Positions 21,266 through 32,950 of a stretch of DNA of 64,000 nt are shown in pieces. The DNA is from an uncultured Selenomonadales bacterium. GTDB taxonomy: Bacteria > Bacillota > Negativicutes > DSM-1736 > Dendrosporobacteraceae. Each line of letters starts with the position of its first letter. Positions within the stretch are counted from its first letter, which is position 1. The DNA is taken from assembly GCA_946407015.1 (NCBI GenBank), contig CAMJML010000002.1:1-64000 (forward strand), in the 5' to 3' direction. The translations under genes and the position numbers were made by a program. Under the pieces are notes generated by a model that did no database searches, was not told the origin of the DNA, and was given only the letters and a program-made list of their open reading frames with translations.

Positions 21266-21324
21266 CGGACGTTCTTACCGGAAAGTAAATTATGCATGCT
21301 AAGAACGGAAGGAGGCTATATAAC

Positions 21325-21582
21325 ATGACTGAGAGAAACGAGCGTAAAACCAGAATTGGTAAAGTGGTTAGCGATAAAATGGATAAAACAGTTGTGGTTG
21401 CAATAGAGCGTTTGGTACAGCATCCGTTGTACAAAAAATCTGTGAAGAAAACTGTTAAATTCAAAGCCCATGATGAAAACAATGACAGCCATATTGGCGA
21501 CACTGTGGAAATTATGGAAACTCGTCCGCTTTCCAAGGATAAACGCTGGAGAGTTATAGAAGTGCTTGAAAGAGCGAAGTAA
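21325..21582 (+). CDS. rpsQ: 30S ribosomal protein S17
   Basis: 85 residues. S17 is an early-binding 16S rRNA protein of the OB fold. [23 protein letters not shown] and [22 protein letters not shown] are conserved. The start is ATG 21325, after GGAGG at 21310-21314; an upstream in-frame ATG at 21292 gives an unrelated leader peptide. Confidence 0.96.
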   Translation: MTERNERKTRIGKVVSDKMDKTVVVAIERLVQHPLYKKSVKKTVKFKAHDENNDSHIGDTVEIMETRPLSKDKRWRVIEVLERAK

Positions 21583-21644
21583 TAGATCTCGAAGAGTCAC
21601 AGCTCGTTGAATTGTACTAGACATTTCGAGAAGGAGGGATAACA

Positions 21645-22013
21645 ATGATTCAACAGCAGACAATCCTGAATGTTGCTGACAATACCGGCGCGAAAGAAAT
21701 TATGTGCATCCGTGTATTGGGCGGTTCCTATCGTAGATATGCCAACATCGGCGATGTAATTGTCGCTTCAGTTAAAGCTGCGGCACCTGGTGGCGTTGTG
21801 AAAAAAGGTGACGTAATTAAAGCTGTAGTGGTTCGTTCTAAAAAAGGCTTACGTCGTCAAGATGGTTCCTATATTCGTTTCGATGAAAACGCCGCAGTTG
21901 TCATTAAAGAAGATAAGAGCCCTAGAGGTACCCGTATATTCGGACCAGTTGCGAGAGAACTGCGTGAGAAAGATTTTATGAAAATTATCTCACTGGCTCC
22001 GGAAGTAATCTAA
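21645..22013 (+). CDS. rplN: 50S ribosomal protein L14
   Basis: 122 residues, the invariant family length. L14 bridges the subunits and is the RsfS docking site. It begins [20 protein letters not shown], and DNTGA and [13 protein letters not shown] are hallmarks. ATG 21645 follows GAAGGAGGG. It opens the spc group. Confidence 0.97.
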   Translation: MIQQQTILNVADNTGAKEIMCIRVLGGSYRRYANIGDVIVASVKAAAPGGVVKKGDVIKAVVVRSKKGLRRQDGSYIRFDENAAVVIKEDKSPRGTRIFGPVARELREKDFMKIISLAPEVI

Positions 22014-22030
22014 GTTAGGAGGTGTCCGGA

Positions 22031-22366
22031 ATGTCACAAACCAAACTGCACGTTAAAAAAGGCGATACGGTCCTGGTATTGTCCGGTAAAGATAAAGGCA
22101 AAAAAGGTAAGATTATTGAAGCATTACCGAAAAAGGGCAAGGTTGTTGTGGAAGGCATTAACACTGTTAAGCGTCACACAAAACCAACCCAAAGTGCACC
22201 GCAAGGCGGTATTTTGGTAAAAGAAGCACCGATGCATTCAGCGAAAGTGATGCTGGTTTGCCCGGCTTGTTCTCAACCTACCAGAATTAAGAAAAACGCT
22301 TTAGCGAACGGTACATTGGCTCGTGCTTGCAAAAAGTGCGGCGAAATTGTTGATAAGGACAAATAA
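22031..22366 (+). CDS. rplX: 50S ribosomal protein L24
   Basis: 111 residues. L24 initiates 50S assembly. The KOW motif [20 protein letters not shown] is at the N-terminus. There is a Cys2-Cys2 pattern near the C-terminus (CPAC ... CKKCG), a possible zinc site. The start is ATG 22031, eight bases after TTAGGAGGTG; the GTG at 22022 is part of the ribosome site. Confidence 0.96.
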   Translation: MSQTKLHVKKGDTVLVLSGKDKGKKGKIIEALPKKGKVVVEGINTVKRHTKPTQSAPQGGILVKEAPMHSAKVMLVCPACSQPTRIKKNALANGTLARACKKCGEIVDKDK

Positions 22367-22391
22367 TCACGCGGAAAGGAGGTAACGTTCA

Positions 22392-22931
22392 GTGATCAGA
22401 CTGAAAGAGAAATACCTTAGTGAAGTAGCTCCAGCAATGATGGAGAAATTCGGATATAAAAATATCATGGAAATTCCTAAAATCGAAAAAGTCGTTCTCA
22501 ACATGGGTGTCGGCGAAGCGGTAGGCAATCCAAAAGTTCTTGATGCAGCCGTTAACGACATGACCCAAATCGCTGGTCAAAAACCTGTTGTAACTCGTGC
22601 TAAGAAATCCTTGGCAGCTTTCAAAATTCGTGCAGGAATGCCAATTGGTGCAAAAGTTACCCTGCGTGGCCCGCGCATGTTCCAATTTTTAGATAAATTG
22701 TTCAATGTAGCACTGCCTCGCGTACGTGACTTCCGCGGTGTGAGCCCGAAGTCTTTTGACGGTCGCGGTAATTATACAATGGGCGTTAAAGAACAGCTGA
22801 TATTCCCGGAAATCGAATATGATAAAGTTGATAAAATTCGCGGTATGGATATCATCATTGTTACCACTGCCAAATCGGATGAAGAAGCAAGAGAGCTTCT
22901 TAAACTGATGGGTATGCCATTCAGCGCGTAA
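22392..22931 (+). CDS. rplE: 50S ribosomal protein L5
   Basis: 179 residues. L5 holds 5S rRNA in the central protuberance. [22 protein letters not shown] and [15 protein letters not shown] are family signatures. The start is GTG 22392 with AAAGGAGG upstream. It is followed 13 bases later by the S14 gene. Confidence 0.97.
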   Translation: MIRLKEKYLSEVAPAMMEKFGYKNIMEIPKIEKVVLNMGVGEAVGNPKVLDAAVNDMTQIAGQKPVVTRAKKSLAAFKIRAGMPIGAKVTLRGPRMFQFLDKLFNVALPRVRDFRGVSPKSFDGRGNYTMGVKEQLIFPEIEYDKVDKIRGMDIIIVTTAKSDEEARELLKLMGMPFSA

Positions 22932-22944
22932 AGGAGGGACACTT

Positions 22945-23130
22945 GTGGCCAAAAAGGCGTTAATTGAAAAATGGAAGCATGAACCAAAATTTAGTGTACG
23001 GAAGTACAATAGATGTAAAATTTGCGGCCGTCCGCACGGATATCTGCGTAAATTCGAAATGTGCCGTATTTGTTTCAGAGAACAAAGCTACAAAGGTGCC
23101 ATCCCTGGGGTAACCAAAGCTAGCTGGTAG
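22945..23130 (+). CDS. rpsZ: 30S ribosomal protein S14, zinc type
   Basis: 61 residues. This is the short, zinc-binding (C+) S14: two Cys-x2-Cys pairs (CKIC at 24-27 and CRIC at 40-43) frame the metal site. The longer zinc-free form, usually made under zinc limitation, is not in this window. The start is GTG 22945 after AAAGGAGG. Confidence 0.97.
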   Translation: MAKKALIEKWKHEPKFSVRKYNRCKICGRPHGYLRKFEMCRICFREQSYKGAIPGVTKASW

Positions 23131-23156
23131 ACATTAACGGAAGGAGGTATGTCCCT

Positions 23157-23555
23157 ATGGTAATGACCGATCCAATCGCCGATATGCTTACACGTTTGCG
23201 CAATGCGAATTCGGTATATCATGAAAAAGTAGAAATACCAGGCTCCAAAATTAAGCAAGCGATCGCTGGTATTTTAAAAGAAGAAGGTTTCATTAAGGAC
23301 TTTGAAGTAATTCAAGACAGCAAGCAGGGTGTTCTGCGTGTCAGCTTGAAATACGGTCCGAACCGTGAGAAAGTAATCACCGGTATTAAGCGGATTTCTA
23401 AACCGGGCTTACGCGTATATGCGAAAAAAGATCAACTGCCACGCGTTTTAGGTGGTCTTGGTATTGCTATCGTTTCCACTTCACAAGGTATTATGAGCGA
23501 CAAACAAGCTCGTCGTAATGGCCTTGGTGGCGAAGTAGTCGCTTACGTTTGGTAA
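23157..23555 (+). CDS. rpsH: 30S ribosomal protein S8
   Basis: 132 residues. S8 is a primary 16S binder and, in E. coli, the spc repressor. [22 protein letters not shown] and the C-terminal [26 protein letters not shown] are standard. ATG 23157 is nine bases from AAGGAGG; ATG 23163, two codons on, is also possible. Confidence 0.97.
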   Translation: MVMTDPIADMLTRLRNANSVYHEKVEIPGSKIKQAIAGILKEEGFIKDFEVIQDSKQGVLRVSLKYGPNREKVITGIKRISKPGLRVYAKKDQLPRVLGGLGIAIVSTSQGIMSDKQARRNGLGGEVVAYVW

Positions 23556-23585
23556 TTAGATTTTTTGTAGCTAGGAGGTGTACAG

Positions 23586-24134
23586 ATGTCGAGAATAGGA
23601 AGAGCACCCATTGCAATCCCTGCTAATGTAACCATTACAGTTGATGGCAACGTGGTATCTGTTAAAGGCCCTAAAGGTGAGTTGACTCGTACCATTCATA
23701 AAGATATGATTTTGGAAATCGAGGAAAACACCCTGAACGTAAAACGGCCTTCTGAAGATAAAAATCATAGAGCATTGCACGGTCTGACCCGTACACTGAT
23801 TGCCAATATGGTAACTGGTGTAACGCAAGGTTTCAGCAAAACATTGGAAATTCACGGTGTTGGCTACAGAGCGGCTAAATCCGGTACAAAAGTAGCCTTA
23901 TCCCTTGGATTATCTCATCCACTGGAAGTTGAACCACCTACAGGCATCACTTTAGATGTACCTGCTCCAAACAGAATTGTTGTATCAGGTATTAATAAAG
24001 AGCAAGTCGGTGCTATGGCAGCTAAAATTCGCGGCTACCGTGAACCAGAGCCATATAAAGGCAAAGGTATCCGGTATGAAGGCGAAGTTGTTCGTCGTAA
24101 AGTTGGTAAAGCCGGCGGTAAAGGTAAGAAGTAA
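23586..24134 (+). CDS. rplF: 50S ribosomal protein L6
   Basis: 182 residues. L6 lies near the sarcin-ricin loop. [21 protein letters not shown] and the C-terminal [31 protein letters not shown] are diagnostic. ATG 23586 follows TAGGAGGTG at 23572-23580. Confidence 0.97.
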   Translation: MSRIGRAPIAIPANVTITVDGNVVSVKGPKGELTRTIHKDMILEIEENTLNVKRPSEDKNHRALHGLTRTLIANMVTGVTQGFSKTLEIHGVGYRAAKSGTKVALSLGLSHPLEVEPPTGITLDVPAPNRIVVSGINKEQVGAMAAKIRGYREPEPYKGKGIRYEGEVVRRKVGKAGGKGKK

Positions 24135-24160
24135 GATTCTAAGTGAAAGGAGTGAACACC

Positions 24161-24529
24161 TTGCTTCGTAAAGAGAACAAAAATGATGCTCGTCAAAAAC
24201 GGCATTTAAGAGTTCGTAAGAATATTATTGGTACTGCAGAAAGACCACGTCTGAACGTGTTTCGTAGCTTGAGTCACATTTATGCTCAAATTATCAATGA
24301 CAACACGGGTGCGACGCTAGTTTCTGCCAGCACTATGGATAAAGAAGTAAGCCAAGCTGTTCAATACGGTGGAAATATTGAAGCCGCAAAAGCAGTAGGA
24401 GCAGCCGTTGCTAAACGCGCTTTAGAAAAAGGTATTACGCAAGTGGTGTTTGACCGCGGCGGTTATATCTATCATGGTAGAGTCGCAGCTTTAGCAGAAG
24501 CAGCTCGTGAAGCAGGGCTTGAATTCTAG
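24161..24529 (+). CDS. rplR: 50S ribosomal protein L18
   Basis: 122 residues. L18 binds 5S rRNA with L5. [23 protein letters not shown] and [25 protein letters not shown] are conserved. I placed the start at TTG 24161, eight bases after AAAGGAGTG; earlier GTG codons fall in that site. This gives the family's usual length. Confidence 0.94.
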   Translation: MLRKENKNDARQKRHLRVRKNIIGTAERPRLNVFRSLSHIYAQIINDNTGATLVSASTMDKEVSQAVQYGGNIEAAKAVGAAVAKRALEKGITQVVFDRGGYIYHGRVAALAEAAREAGLEF

Positions 24530-24554
24530 AATTTTAGCAAAAGGAGGTACATCA

Positions 24555-25055
24555 ATGGCCAGAATTGATCACAGTACTCTTGAACTTAAAGAGAAAGTTG
24601 TGTTTATCAACAGAGTTGCCAAAGTTGTTAAGGGCGGACGTCGTTTTTCCTTCAGTGCACTCGTAGTTGTTGGCGACGAGAACGGACATGTAGGCGCTGG
24701 TTTAGGTAAAGCAGGCGAAGTTCCTGAAGCAATTAGAAAAGGAATTGAAGACGCTAAGAAAAATTTAATCAAAGTTCCATTGGTAGGTACAACGATTCCC
24801 CATCAAATTATTGGTGAATTCGGTGCAGGACGGGTTCTTATGAAACCAGCTTCTGAAGGTACCGGCGTTATCGCTGGCGGTCCGGCTCGTGCCGTTCTTG
24901 AACTTGCTGGCGTTCATGACATTTTGACAAAATCGCTTGGTTCATCCAACCCTAACAATATGGTGCAAGCTACATTAAAAGGTTTGGAACAACTCAAACG
25001 GGCTGAACAAGTGGCTGAACTTCGCGGTAAAACCGTTCAGGAACTTTTGGGTTAA
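24555..25055 (+). CDS. rpsE: 30S ribosomal protein S5
   Basis: 166 residues. S5 is at the mRNA entry and affects accuracy. [25 protein letters not shown] is the rRNA-binding signature, and [18 protein letters not shown] follows. The start is ATG 24555 after AAAGGAGGTAC; reading is open to 24507, inside rplR, but without homology. Confidence 0.97.
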   Translation: MARIDHSTLELKEKVVFINRVAKVVKGGRRFSFSALVVVGDENGHVGAGLGKAGEVPEAIRKGIEDAKKNLIKVPLVGTTIPHQIIGEFGAGRVLMKPASEGTGVIAGGPARAVLELAGVHDILTKSLGSSNPNNMVQATLKGLEQLKRAEQVAELRGKTVQELLG

Positions 25056-25068
25056 GGAGGAAGTTTAA

Positions 25069-25254
25069 ATGGCAAAGCTCAAAATTACTCTTACCAGAAG
25101 CCTGATTGGCAGACCTCAAGATCAACGCGCTACAGTGCGGGCTTTGGGTTTAGGTAAAACTAACAGTTTTGTAATGCAAGATGACAACGCGGTTATCAGA
25201 GGTATGGTCCGTAAAGTTGAACATCTTGTCAGTGTTGAAGAAGTGCAAGACTAG
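25069..25254 (+). CDS. rpmD: 50S ribosomal protein L30
   Basis: 61 residues. L30 is a small 50S protein found in most bacteria. [29 protein letters not shown] is diagnostic. ATG 25069 lies nine bases after AAGGAGG, 13 bases past the rpsE stop. Confidence 0.96.
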   Translation: MAKLKITLTRSLIGRPQDQRATVRALGLGKTNSFVMQDDNAVIRGMVRKVEHLVSVEEVQD

Positions 25255-25272
25255 TTCAAGGAGGTGCTACGC

Positions 25273-25713
25273 ATGAAATTACACGAATTAGCTCCAGCCC
25301 CTGGATCTAAAAAAGTACGTACCCGTGTTGGCCGTGGTCTTGGTTCAGGACTTGGAAAAACATCCGGCAAAGGTCATAAAGGTCAAAAAGCCCGTGCAGG
25401 CGGCGGTGTTCGTACTGGATTTGAAGGCGGTCAAATGCCAATTTATCGCAGACTTCCGAAACGTGGTTTCACCAACAAATTTGCTAAAGAATTTGCTGAA
25501 GTAAACGTTTCCGAATTAAACCGTTTTGATAACGGCGCTGTTGTAGATCCAGTTGCTTTAATAGAAATTGGCATACTGAAAAATGTACGTGATGGAGTTC
25601 GCATTCTTGGTAACGGTGAACTCGAGAAATCCCTTACTGTAGTAGCCAACGGCTTTACCAAGTCAGCAGCAGAAAAAATTACAGCAGCTGGCGGAAAAGT
25701 CGAGGTGATCTAA
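25273..25713 (+). CDS. rplO: 50S ribosomal protein L15
   Basis: 146 residues. L15 is a late-assembly 50S protein. The basic Gly-rich N-terminus ([36 protein letters not shown]) and [18 protein letters not shown] are the family features. The start is ATG 25273, after AAGGAGGTG at 25259-25266. It is one base from the secY start. Confidence 0.96.
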   Translation: MKLHELAPAPGSKKVRTRVGRGLGSGLGKTSGKGHKGQKARAGGGVRTGFEGGQMPIYRRLPKRGFTNKFAKEFAEVNVSELNRFDNGAVVDPVALIEIGILKNVRDGVRILGNGELEKSLTVVANGFTKSAAEKITAAGGKVEVI

Positions 25714-25714
25714 G

Positions 25715-27633
<1,919 letters not shown>

Positions 27634-27634
27634 G

Positions 27635-28381
27635 ATGATCATCCTAAAGTCAGACCGAGAGCTCGCATATATGCGTGATGCCGGTAAAATTGTGGCAGAA
27701 ACTCTGGTCGAAGTAAAAAAAGCTGTTAAGCCGGGTGTAAGTACGCTTGAACTGGATAGAATCGCCGAAGAATATATAAAAAGCCGTGGTGCTATCCCCA
27801 CCTTTAAGGGATATAACGGTTTTCCAGGTAATATTTGCGCTTCTATAAATGAACAAGTTGTTCACGGGATTCCAGGTTTAAAAAAGTTAAAAAATGGAGA
27901 TAATGTCAGTGTTGACATTGGTGCGGTAATTAATGGATATAATGGCGATGCCGCTGTTACCATCGCTGTTGGCGAAGTCGATGCCGAAATGCAGAAACTT
28001 CTTGATGTTACCGAGCAATCCTTATACAAAGGCATTGAAAAAGCAATGGCAGGTAACCGTCTTGGTGACATTTCTCATGCCATACAAGCCTATGTGGAAG
28101 ATCATGGCTATGGTGTGGTACGTGACTATGTTGGGCATGGCATTGGCCGAAAAATGCATGAAGACCCTCAGGTACCGAACTATGGACATCCTGGTCGCGG
28201 CCCCCGATTAAAATCTGGCATGACACTGGCAATAGAGCCGATGATCAATCTGGGTACACATGAGGTTAAAACTCTTGATGATGGATGGACAGTGGTGACT
28301 GCCGACGGAAAACCGTCTGCGCACTTTGAACATACCATTGCCATAACTGATGGCAAGCCGGAAATTCTGACCAAGCTGTAG
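27635..28381 (+). CDS. map: methionine aminopeptidase, type I
   Basis: 248 residues. It removes the initiator methionine from nascent proteins. The pita-bread metal ligands are seen in order: [19 protein letters not shown] (two Asp), [12 protein letters not shown] (His), MTLAIEPM (Glu) and the late HFEHTIAIT (Glu). ATG 27635 is one base after the adk stop. Confidence 0.97.
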   Translation: MIILKSDRELAYMRDAGKIVAETLVEVKKAVKPGVSTLELDRIAEEYIKSRGAIPTFKGYNGFPGNICASINEQVVHGIPGLKKLKNGDNVSVDIGAVINGYNGDAAVTIAVGEVDAEMQKLLDVTEQSLYKGIEKAMAGNRLGDISHAIQAYVEDHGYGVVRDYVGHGIGRKMHEDPQVPNYGHPGRGPRLKSGMTLAIEPMINLGTHEVKTLDDGWTVVTADGKPSAHFEHTIAITDGKPEILTKL

Positions 28382-28392
28382 GAGGCGACGCA

Positions 28393-28656
28393 GTGTCAGC
28401 CCACCATATTTCAATTGGCCAAATTGTTATCAGCTTAGCCGGGCGTGATACGGGGCATCCTTATCTGGTCATAGGGATCACTGGCAACTATGTGTTTATG
28501 GCCGACGGCCGTGAACGTAGTGTCAAAAAGCCTAAAAAGAAAAATATTCGGCATGTCAAAGCTAACAAATTCATTGCAGCGGCTTTGGCGGAGAAGCTAA
28601 GTCAGGGTGTTGTCATTACTGACGAAGAGGTTCGCCAGGCGCTAGCAAATTTGTAG
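28393..28656 (+). CDS. KOW-domain RNA-binding protein (L14e-like)
   Basis: 87 residues. It resembles the small KOW/L14e-like proteins encoded between map and infA in Clostridia and Negativicutes. The KOW segment is IGQIVISLAGRDTGHPYLVIGI. It is followed by a lysine-rich strand, SVKKPKKKNIRHVK, and a C-terminal helix. The role is not established; ribosome or RNA binding is inferred from the fold and the neighbours. The start is GTG 28393 after AGGAGG. Confidence 0.82.
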   Translation: MSAHHISIGQIVISLAGRDTGHPYLVIGITGNYVFMADGRERSVKKPKKKNIRHVKANKFIAAALAEKLSQGVVITDEEVRQALANL

Positions 28657-28695
28657 ACCGGATAATCTGTGAAAGCGGACGAGGAGGGAGATCTC

Positions 28696-28914
28696 GTGTC
28701 CAAACAAGATGTAATTGAGGTAGAAGGTACGGTTATCGAAGCCCTGCCTAATGCGATGTTCCAGGTCGAACTGGAAAATGGGCATGTCGTATTGGCTCAT
28801 GTGTCAGGCAAGATTCGGATGAACTTCATTCGAATTTTACCAGGCGACAAAGTTACAGTTGAGTTAACGCCATACGATTTAAAACGTGGCCGGATTACCT
28901 ACCGTTTCAAATAG
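28696..28914 (+). CDS. infA: translation initiation factor IF-1
   Basis: 72 residues, the standard size. IF-1 occupies the 30S A site during initiation. The OB-fold sequence [42 protein letters not shown] and [10 protein letters not shown] is unmistakable. The start is GTG 28696 with GGAGGGAG at 28682-28689; in-frame GTG 28669 gives a non-homologous head. Confidence 0.97.
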   Translation: MSKQDVIEVEGTVIEALPNAMFQVELENGHVVLAHVSGKIRMNFIRILPGDKVTVELTPYDLKRGRITYRFK

Positions 28915-28922
28915 CACTTTTT

Positions 28923-28954
28923 GATGCCAGCTGATGAACGGAAGTCAGCGGCAT
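28923..28954 (+). other. hairpin between infA and rpmJ
   Basis: TGCC-A-GCTGA near 28924-28933 can pair with TCAGC-GGCA near 28944-28952, with one bulge and a ten-base loop. No T run follows. It lies about 35 bases before the rpmJ start and may be a regulatory or stabilising element. Confidence 0.4.
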
Positions 28955-28956
28955 GA

Positions 28957-29103
<147 letters not shown>

Positions 29104-29117
29104 GGGGTGGACGATAC

Positions 29118-29489
29118 ATGGCACGTATTGCCGGCGTAGATTTACCACGTGATAAACGGATTGAGATTGCATTAACATATATATTTGGTATTGGATTGAC
29201 TTTATCAAAAGAGATATTGGCTGCTACAGGTATTAATCCCGATACCCGGACCCGTGATTTGACTGAAGAAGAAGTATCCAAGCTTCGTGAAATCATTGAT
29301 AAGAACTATCGTGTTGAAGGCGATTTGCGGCGTGAAGAATCCTTAAACATCAAACGTTTAATTGAGATTGGTTCATACCGCGGCAAAAGACATCGGATGG
29401 GACTTCCGGTTCGTGGTCAAAGAACCAAAACCAACGCTCGTACCCGTAAAGGTCCGAAAAGAACTGTTGGTGCGAAAAAGAAAAAGTAA
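29118..29489 (+). CDS. rpsM: 30S ribosomal protein S13
   Basis: 123 residues. S13 touches P-site tRNA and bridges to the 50[22 protein letters not shown] at the N-terminus and [25 protein letters not shown] in the tail are diagnostic. ATG 29118 follows AGGGGGTGG. Confidence 0.97.
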   Translation: MARIAGVDLPRDKRIEIALTYIFGIGLTLSKEILAATGINPDTRTRDLTEEEVSKLREIIDKNYRVEGDLRREESLNIKRLIEIGSYRGKRHRMGLPVRGQRTKTNARTRKGPKRTVGAKKKK

Positions 29490-29503
29490 GGGAGGGATAA
29501 TCT

Positions 29504-29896
29504 TTGGTAGCTAAAAGAGTAGTTAGACCGAAAAGAAAAGAACGTAAAAATATCGAGCATGGCATCGCGCATATTCGCTCGACTTTCAACAATACAATTG
29601 TAACCATTACCGACACCAGAGGTAATGCGTTGTCATGGGCTAGCGCAGGTGGCCTCGGATTCCGCGGCTCCCGCAAAAGCACTCCATTTGCTGCCCAAAT
29701 GGCTGCTGAAACTGCAGCAAAAGCAGCGATGGAACATGGTCTGAAACAAGTAGAAGTATTTGTTAAAGGCCCAGGCGCAGGTCGTGAGGCAGCAATCCGG
29801 TCGCTTCAAGCGGCTGGTTTGGAAGTTAACTTAATTAAAGATGTGACTCCAATCCCTCATAACGGCTGCCGTCCGCCAAAACGCAGAAGAGTATAA
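29504..29896 (+). CDS. rpsK: 30S ribosomal protein S11
   Basis: 130 residues. S11 lines the platform by the E-site m[25 protein letters not shown] and the C-terminal [18 protein letters not shown] are standard. The start is TTG 29504, with GGAGGG at 29491-29496. Confidence 0.97.
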   Translation: MVAKRVVRPKRKERKNIEHGIAHIRSTFNNTIVTITDTRGNALSWASAGGLGFRGSRKSTPFAAQMAAETAAKAAMEHGLKQVEVFVKGPGAGREAAIRSLQAAGLEVNLIKDVTPIPHNGCRPPKRRRV

Positions 29897-29919
29897 TAAT
29901 TGGGAGGTGTTTAACAAGA

Positions 29920-30546
29920 ATGGCAAGATATATAGGTCCTGTATGCAGACTTTGCCGCCGCGAAGGTGCTAAATTGTATCTTAAAGGCGATAAATGTTAT
30001 AGTGATAAATGCTCGTTTACAAAACGCAGCTATGCTCCTGGTCAACACGGTCAAGCTCGTAAGAAAGTTTCGGAATACGGCATTCAGTTGAGAGAAAAAC
30101 AAAAAGCTCGTCGTGCTTATGGCATGCTGGAAGGCCAATTCCGTGCTTACTTTGAGAAAGCCGAACGTCAAAAAGGCGTAACAGGTGAAAACCTGCTGAT
30201 CTTATTAGAAAGAAGACTGGATAACGTTGTTTACCGCTTAGGCTTTGCTTCAAGCCGTAATCAAGCTAGACAACTTGTACGTCATGGACATTTCACTGTC
30301 AATGGCCGTAAAGTAGATATTCCGTCTTACCTGATCAAGCCAGGCGATGTTATCCAAGTACATGAAGCCAGCAAAGAATCACCGCTTCTCAAACAAATCT
30401 TTGAAGCTCTCGGTCACAAAACAACTCCAATGTGGTTAGAAGCTTCAGCTCAAGATATGAGCGGTAAAGTAGTGCGCTACCCTAGCCGGGATGAAATTGA
30501 TACTCCTATCCAAGAGCATCTGATTGTTGAATTGTACTCCAGATAA
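29920..30546 (+). CDS. rpsD: 30S ribosomal protein S4
   Basis: 208 residues. S4 starts 16S assembly and guards fidelity. The N-terminal Cys cluster (CRLC ... CYSDKC) suggests a zinc-binding form. The S4 domain [32 protein letters not shown] is intact. ATG 29920 follows GGGAGGTG. In this alpha group, S4 precedes rpoA. Confidence 0.97.
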   Translation: MARYIGPVCRLCRREGAKLYLKGDKCYSDKCSFTKRSYAPGQHGQARKKVSEYGIQLREKQKARRAYGMLEGQFRAYFEKAERQKGVTGENLLILLERRLDNVVYRLGFASSRNQARQLVRHGHFTVNGRKVDIPSYLIKPGDVIQVHEASKESPLLKQIFEALGHKTTPMWLEASAQDMSGKVVRYPSRDEIDTPIQEHLIVELYSR

Positions 30547-30610
30547 TACGCCCTCAGCCGTGGGTATGGCGTGACTTAGTAGTGCGCACAAATGAGGAGG
30601 GTTATTCCAG

Positions 30611-31570
30611 ATGATCGAAATCGAAAAACCGAAAATCGAGATCGTAGAGATCAGTGAAGACAGCCGTTATGGAAAGTTTGTTTGCGAGCCGTTAGAGCGT
30701 GGCTATGGAACGACACTTGGCAATAGCTTGCGTCGGATATTACTGTCCTCCTTGCAGGGTGCAGCCGTAACGTCCATCAAAATTGAAGGCGTACTTCATG
30801 AGTTTTCTACTATTCCCGGCGTTCGGGAAGACGTTACTGACATTATTTTGAATTTGAAATCACTTTGTCTGAAAATGCATTGTGATGAGCCAAAAATTTT
30901 ACGGGTTGATGTTCAAGGCGAAAAAGCAGTCACAGCCGGCGATATTTTTACTGACCCTGATGTTGAAATACTTAACCCGGAATTGCATTTGGCAACTGTA
31001 GATGCTAGCGGCTCGCTAAAAATGGAAATCACCGTTGAGCGTGGTCGTGGCTATGTTCCCGCAGATAAAAACAAAAAAACCGATCATGTTATCGGCGTCA
31101 TCCCCATTGATTCCATTTTTTCGCCTATCCAGAGAGTAAACTACTCTGTAACTGATACTCGTGTCGGTAACGTCACAGATTACGACAAACTTACGCTGGA
31201 GTTATGGACTGACGGCAGCATGAGACCTGAAGAGGCGATCAGCAAATCTGCAAGTATTATGATTGCTCATCTCAGACTGTTCCAGAACATGGCAGGCGCT
31301 CCTCCGGAAGACGAGGGAACTGAAGGGACGTTTACCGAAACACCAGAATCCGGAGTTTCCAAAACTTTGGAAATGACCATTGAGGACTTGGATCTTTCGG
31401 TTCGTTCCTATAACTGCTTAAAACGGGCCGGCATCAATACTGTTGCTGAATTAGCCCAAAAGAGTGAAGAAGATATGATGAAAGTGCGTAATCTTGGCCG
31501 CAAATCACTTGAAGAAGTGAAGAAAAAGCTGGATGAACTGGGATTATCACTGACTGAATTTGAAGAGTAG
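30611..31570 (+). CDS. rpoA: DNA-directed RNA polymerase subunit alpha
   Basis: 319 residues. Two alpha subunits scaffold RNA polymerase assembly. The N-terminal dimerisation domain includes [21 protein letters not shown] linker follows at about 235-250. The C-terminal DNA- and activator-binding domain has [15 protein letters not shown]-type sequence ([19 protein letters not shown]) and [17 protein letters not shown] 30611 follows GAGGAGGG. Confidence 0.97.
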   Translation: MIEIEKPKIEIVEISEDSRYGKFVCEPLERGYGTTLGNSLRRILLSSLQGAAVTSIKIEGVLHEFSTIPGVREDVTDIILNLKSLCLKMHCDEPKILRVDVQGEKAVTAGDIFTDPDVEILNPELHLATVDASGSLKMEITVERGRGYVPADKNKKTDHVIGVIPIDSIFSPIQRVNYSVTDTRVGNVTDYDKLTLELWTDGSMRPEEAISKSASIMIAHLRLFQNMAGAPPEDEGTEGTFTETPESGVSKTLEMTIEDLDLSVRSYNCLKRAGINTVAELAQKSEEDMMKVRNLGRKSLEEVKKKLDELGLSLTEFEE

Positions 31571-31584
31571 GAGGCGGAAAGATT

Positions 31585-31923
31585 ATGGCCTACAGAAAGT
31601 TAGGGCGTGACTCTAGCGCGCGTAAAGCGTTATTTCGCAGCATTTTGACTTCCTTCTTTTCGTACGAGCGTATTGAAACAACGGAAGCTAAAGCCAAAGA
31701 AATCAGCGGTCTTGCTGAGCAATTGATCACTTTAGCTAAACGCGGCGATTTACATGCACGCCGTCAAGTTTTAGCACAGCTTGTGGACGAAGAAGTCGTA
31801 ACAAAATTATTTGATACCATTGCTCCTAAATATAATGATCGTCAAGGCGGCTACACCCGAGTGATTAAACTTGGACCCCGTCGCGGCGATGCTGCGCCGA
31901 TGGCAATACTAGAATTGGTGTAA
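31585..31923 (+). CDS. rplQ: 50S ribosomal protein L17
   Basis: 112 residues. L17 lies on the 50S surface near the tunnel exit. [23 protein letters not shown] and [23 protein letters not shown] are the family ends. ATG 31585 follows AGGAGG. It closes the alpha operon; a terminator follows. Confidence 0.97.
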   Translation: MAYRKLGRDSSARKALFRSILTSFFSYERIETTEAKAKEISGLAEQLITLAKRGDLHARRQVLAQLVDEEVVTKLFDTIAPKYNDRQGGYTRVIKLGPRRGDAAPMAILELV

Positions 31924-31929
31924 TGATTG

Positions 31930-31954
31930 AAAGGCGACCATCAGGGTCGCCTTT
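31930..31954 (+). terminator. terminator after rplQ
   Basis: AAAGGCGACC (31930-31939) pairs with GGTCGCCTTT (31945-31954) around ATCAG. The T run is short (TTTAT). It marks the end of the large ribosomal cluster. Confidence 0.78.
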
Positions 31955-31977
31955 ATCGTTATGGTTGAAATGATTGA

Positions 31978-32082
31978 GCCACAAAGTACTCAAAGTACGC
32001 AAAGGGGACGCAAATAGAATGCGTGATTTTATCACGCCCGGTTTTTGTCAACCCTTTGAGGCCTTCGAGTACTTTGCGGTTA
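31978..32082 (+). repeat. imperfect inverted-repeat element with inner palindrome
   Basis: The left arm at about 31979-32006 (CCACAAAGTACTCAAAG...CAAAGGG) matches the reverse complement of the right arm at about 32052-32079 (CCCTTTGAGG...GAGTACTTTGCGG) at most positions. Between them is a perfect palindrome, GCGTGAT-TTT-ATCACGC (32021-32037). No open frame is inside. It looks like a small non-autonomous or REP-like repeat. Confidence 0.55.
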
Positions 32083-32116
32083 AACGTTAGTTAGCTTTAT
32101 ATTAAGGAGCTAGATT

Positions 32117-32950
32117 ATGGGAGAGTTTATTAAGATTGAGAATTTGTGTCATGCCTATGCCTCAAGTCAGGATGAGCAGGTATTGGCACTTGATCATATA
32201 GATCTGACAATTACAGCTGGCGAATTTGTAGCCGTGATCGGCACCAACGGCTCAGGAAAATCGACACTGGCTAAGCATTTAAATGCGCTGCTATTGCCGA
32301 CGAGTGGTGATTGCCTGATTAATGGTTTAAGTACTACTCAGCCGGAAAACCTTTGGAAGATTCGTCAATTAGTCGGCATGGTATTTCAAAATCCCGACAA
32401 CCAGATTGTTGCCACAGTCGTCGAAGAGGATGTGGCTTTCGGGCCGGAAAACTTAGGCCTTCCCCCTGCACAGATTGTCGAGCGGGTAGAAACGGCATTA
32501 GAATTGGTGGGAATGAGTGATTACCGTTTGCACGGGCCTCACCTGCTGTCAGGAGGGCAAAAGCAGCGGGTGGCGATTGCCGGGGCGCTCGCTATGCAAT
32601 CGCAGTGTCTCGTTCTAGATGAGCCTACCGCGATGCTCGATCCTCTCGGACGCCAGGAAGTTTTGCAGACTGTGAAAGAATTGCATGCCTCATCCGGTAT
32701 GACGGTTGTTTATATTACTCATTTTATGGAGGAAGCAGCCGCTGCTGATCGCATTGTGGTTATGGGAGCTGGAAAGGTGCTCTATTCCGGTTCACCAGTT
32801 GAAGTTTTCAGCCAGGTTGCGTTGCTGAAAGAATTGGGTCTGGATGTGCCGTTGGCGGCTGAAATAGCGAAACGGCTTAGAGAAAACGGGATTGACTTAC
32901 CGGAAAATATCATCACCGATGAAGAATTGGCGGTGGCGCTATGTCCATAA
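32117..32950 (+). CDS. ecfA1: ECF transporter ATPase EcfA1
   Basis: 277 residues. It is one of two ATPases powering energy-coupling-factor vitamin or metal uptake. Walker A is GTNGSGKST, the signature is LSGGQKQR, and Walker B is CLVLDEPTAMLD. The switch His lies in YITHFMEEA. ATG 32117 follows AAGGAG. Its end overlaps ecfA2 by ten bases. The ecfA1-ecfA2-ecfT-truA order after rplQ is the Firmicutes norm, so this is the shared module used by substrate-binding S proteins encoded elsewhere. Confidence 0.95.
   Translation: MGEFIKIENLCHAYASSQDEQVLALDHIDLTITAGEFVAVIGTNGSGKSTLAKHLNALLLPTSGDCLINGLSTTQPENLWKIRQLVGMVFQNPDNQIVATVVEEDVAFGPENLGLPPAQIVERVETALELVGMSDYRLHGPHLLSGGQKQRVAIAGALAMQSQCLVLDEPTAMLDPLGRQEVLQTVKELHASSGMTVVYITHFMEEAAAADRIVVMGAGKVLYSGSPVEVFSQVALLKELGLDVPLAAEIAKRLRENGIDLPENIITDEELAVALCP

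Noticed and set aside
31955-32116. Short direct repeats (CAAAGTAC) suggesting a CRISPR
   Set aside because: There are only two adjacent imperfect units with no regular spacers; they belong to the inverted-repeat arm.
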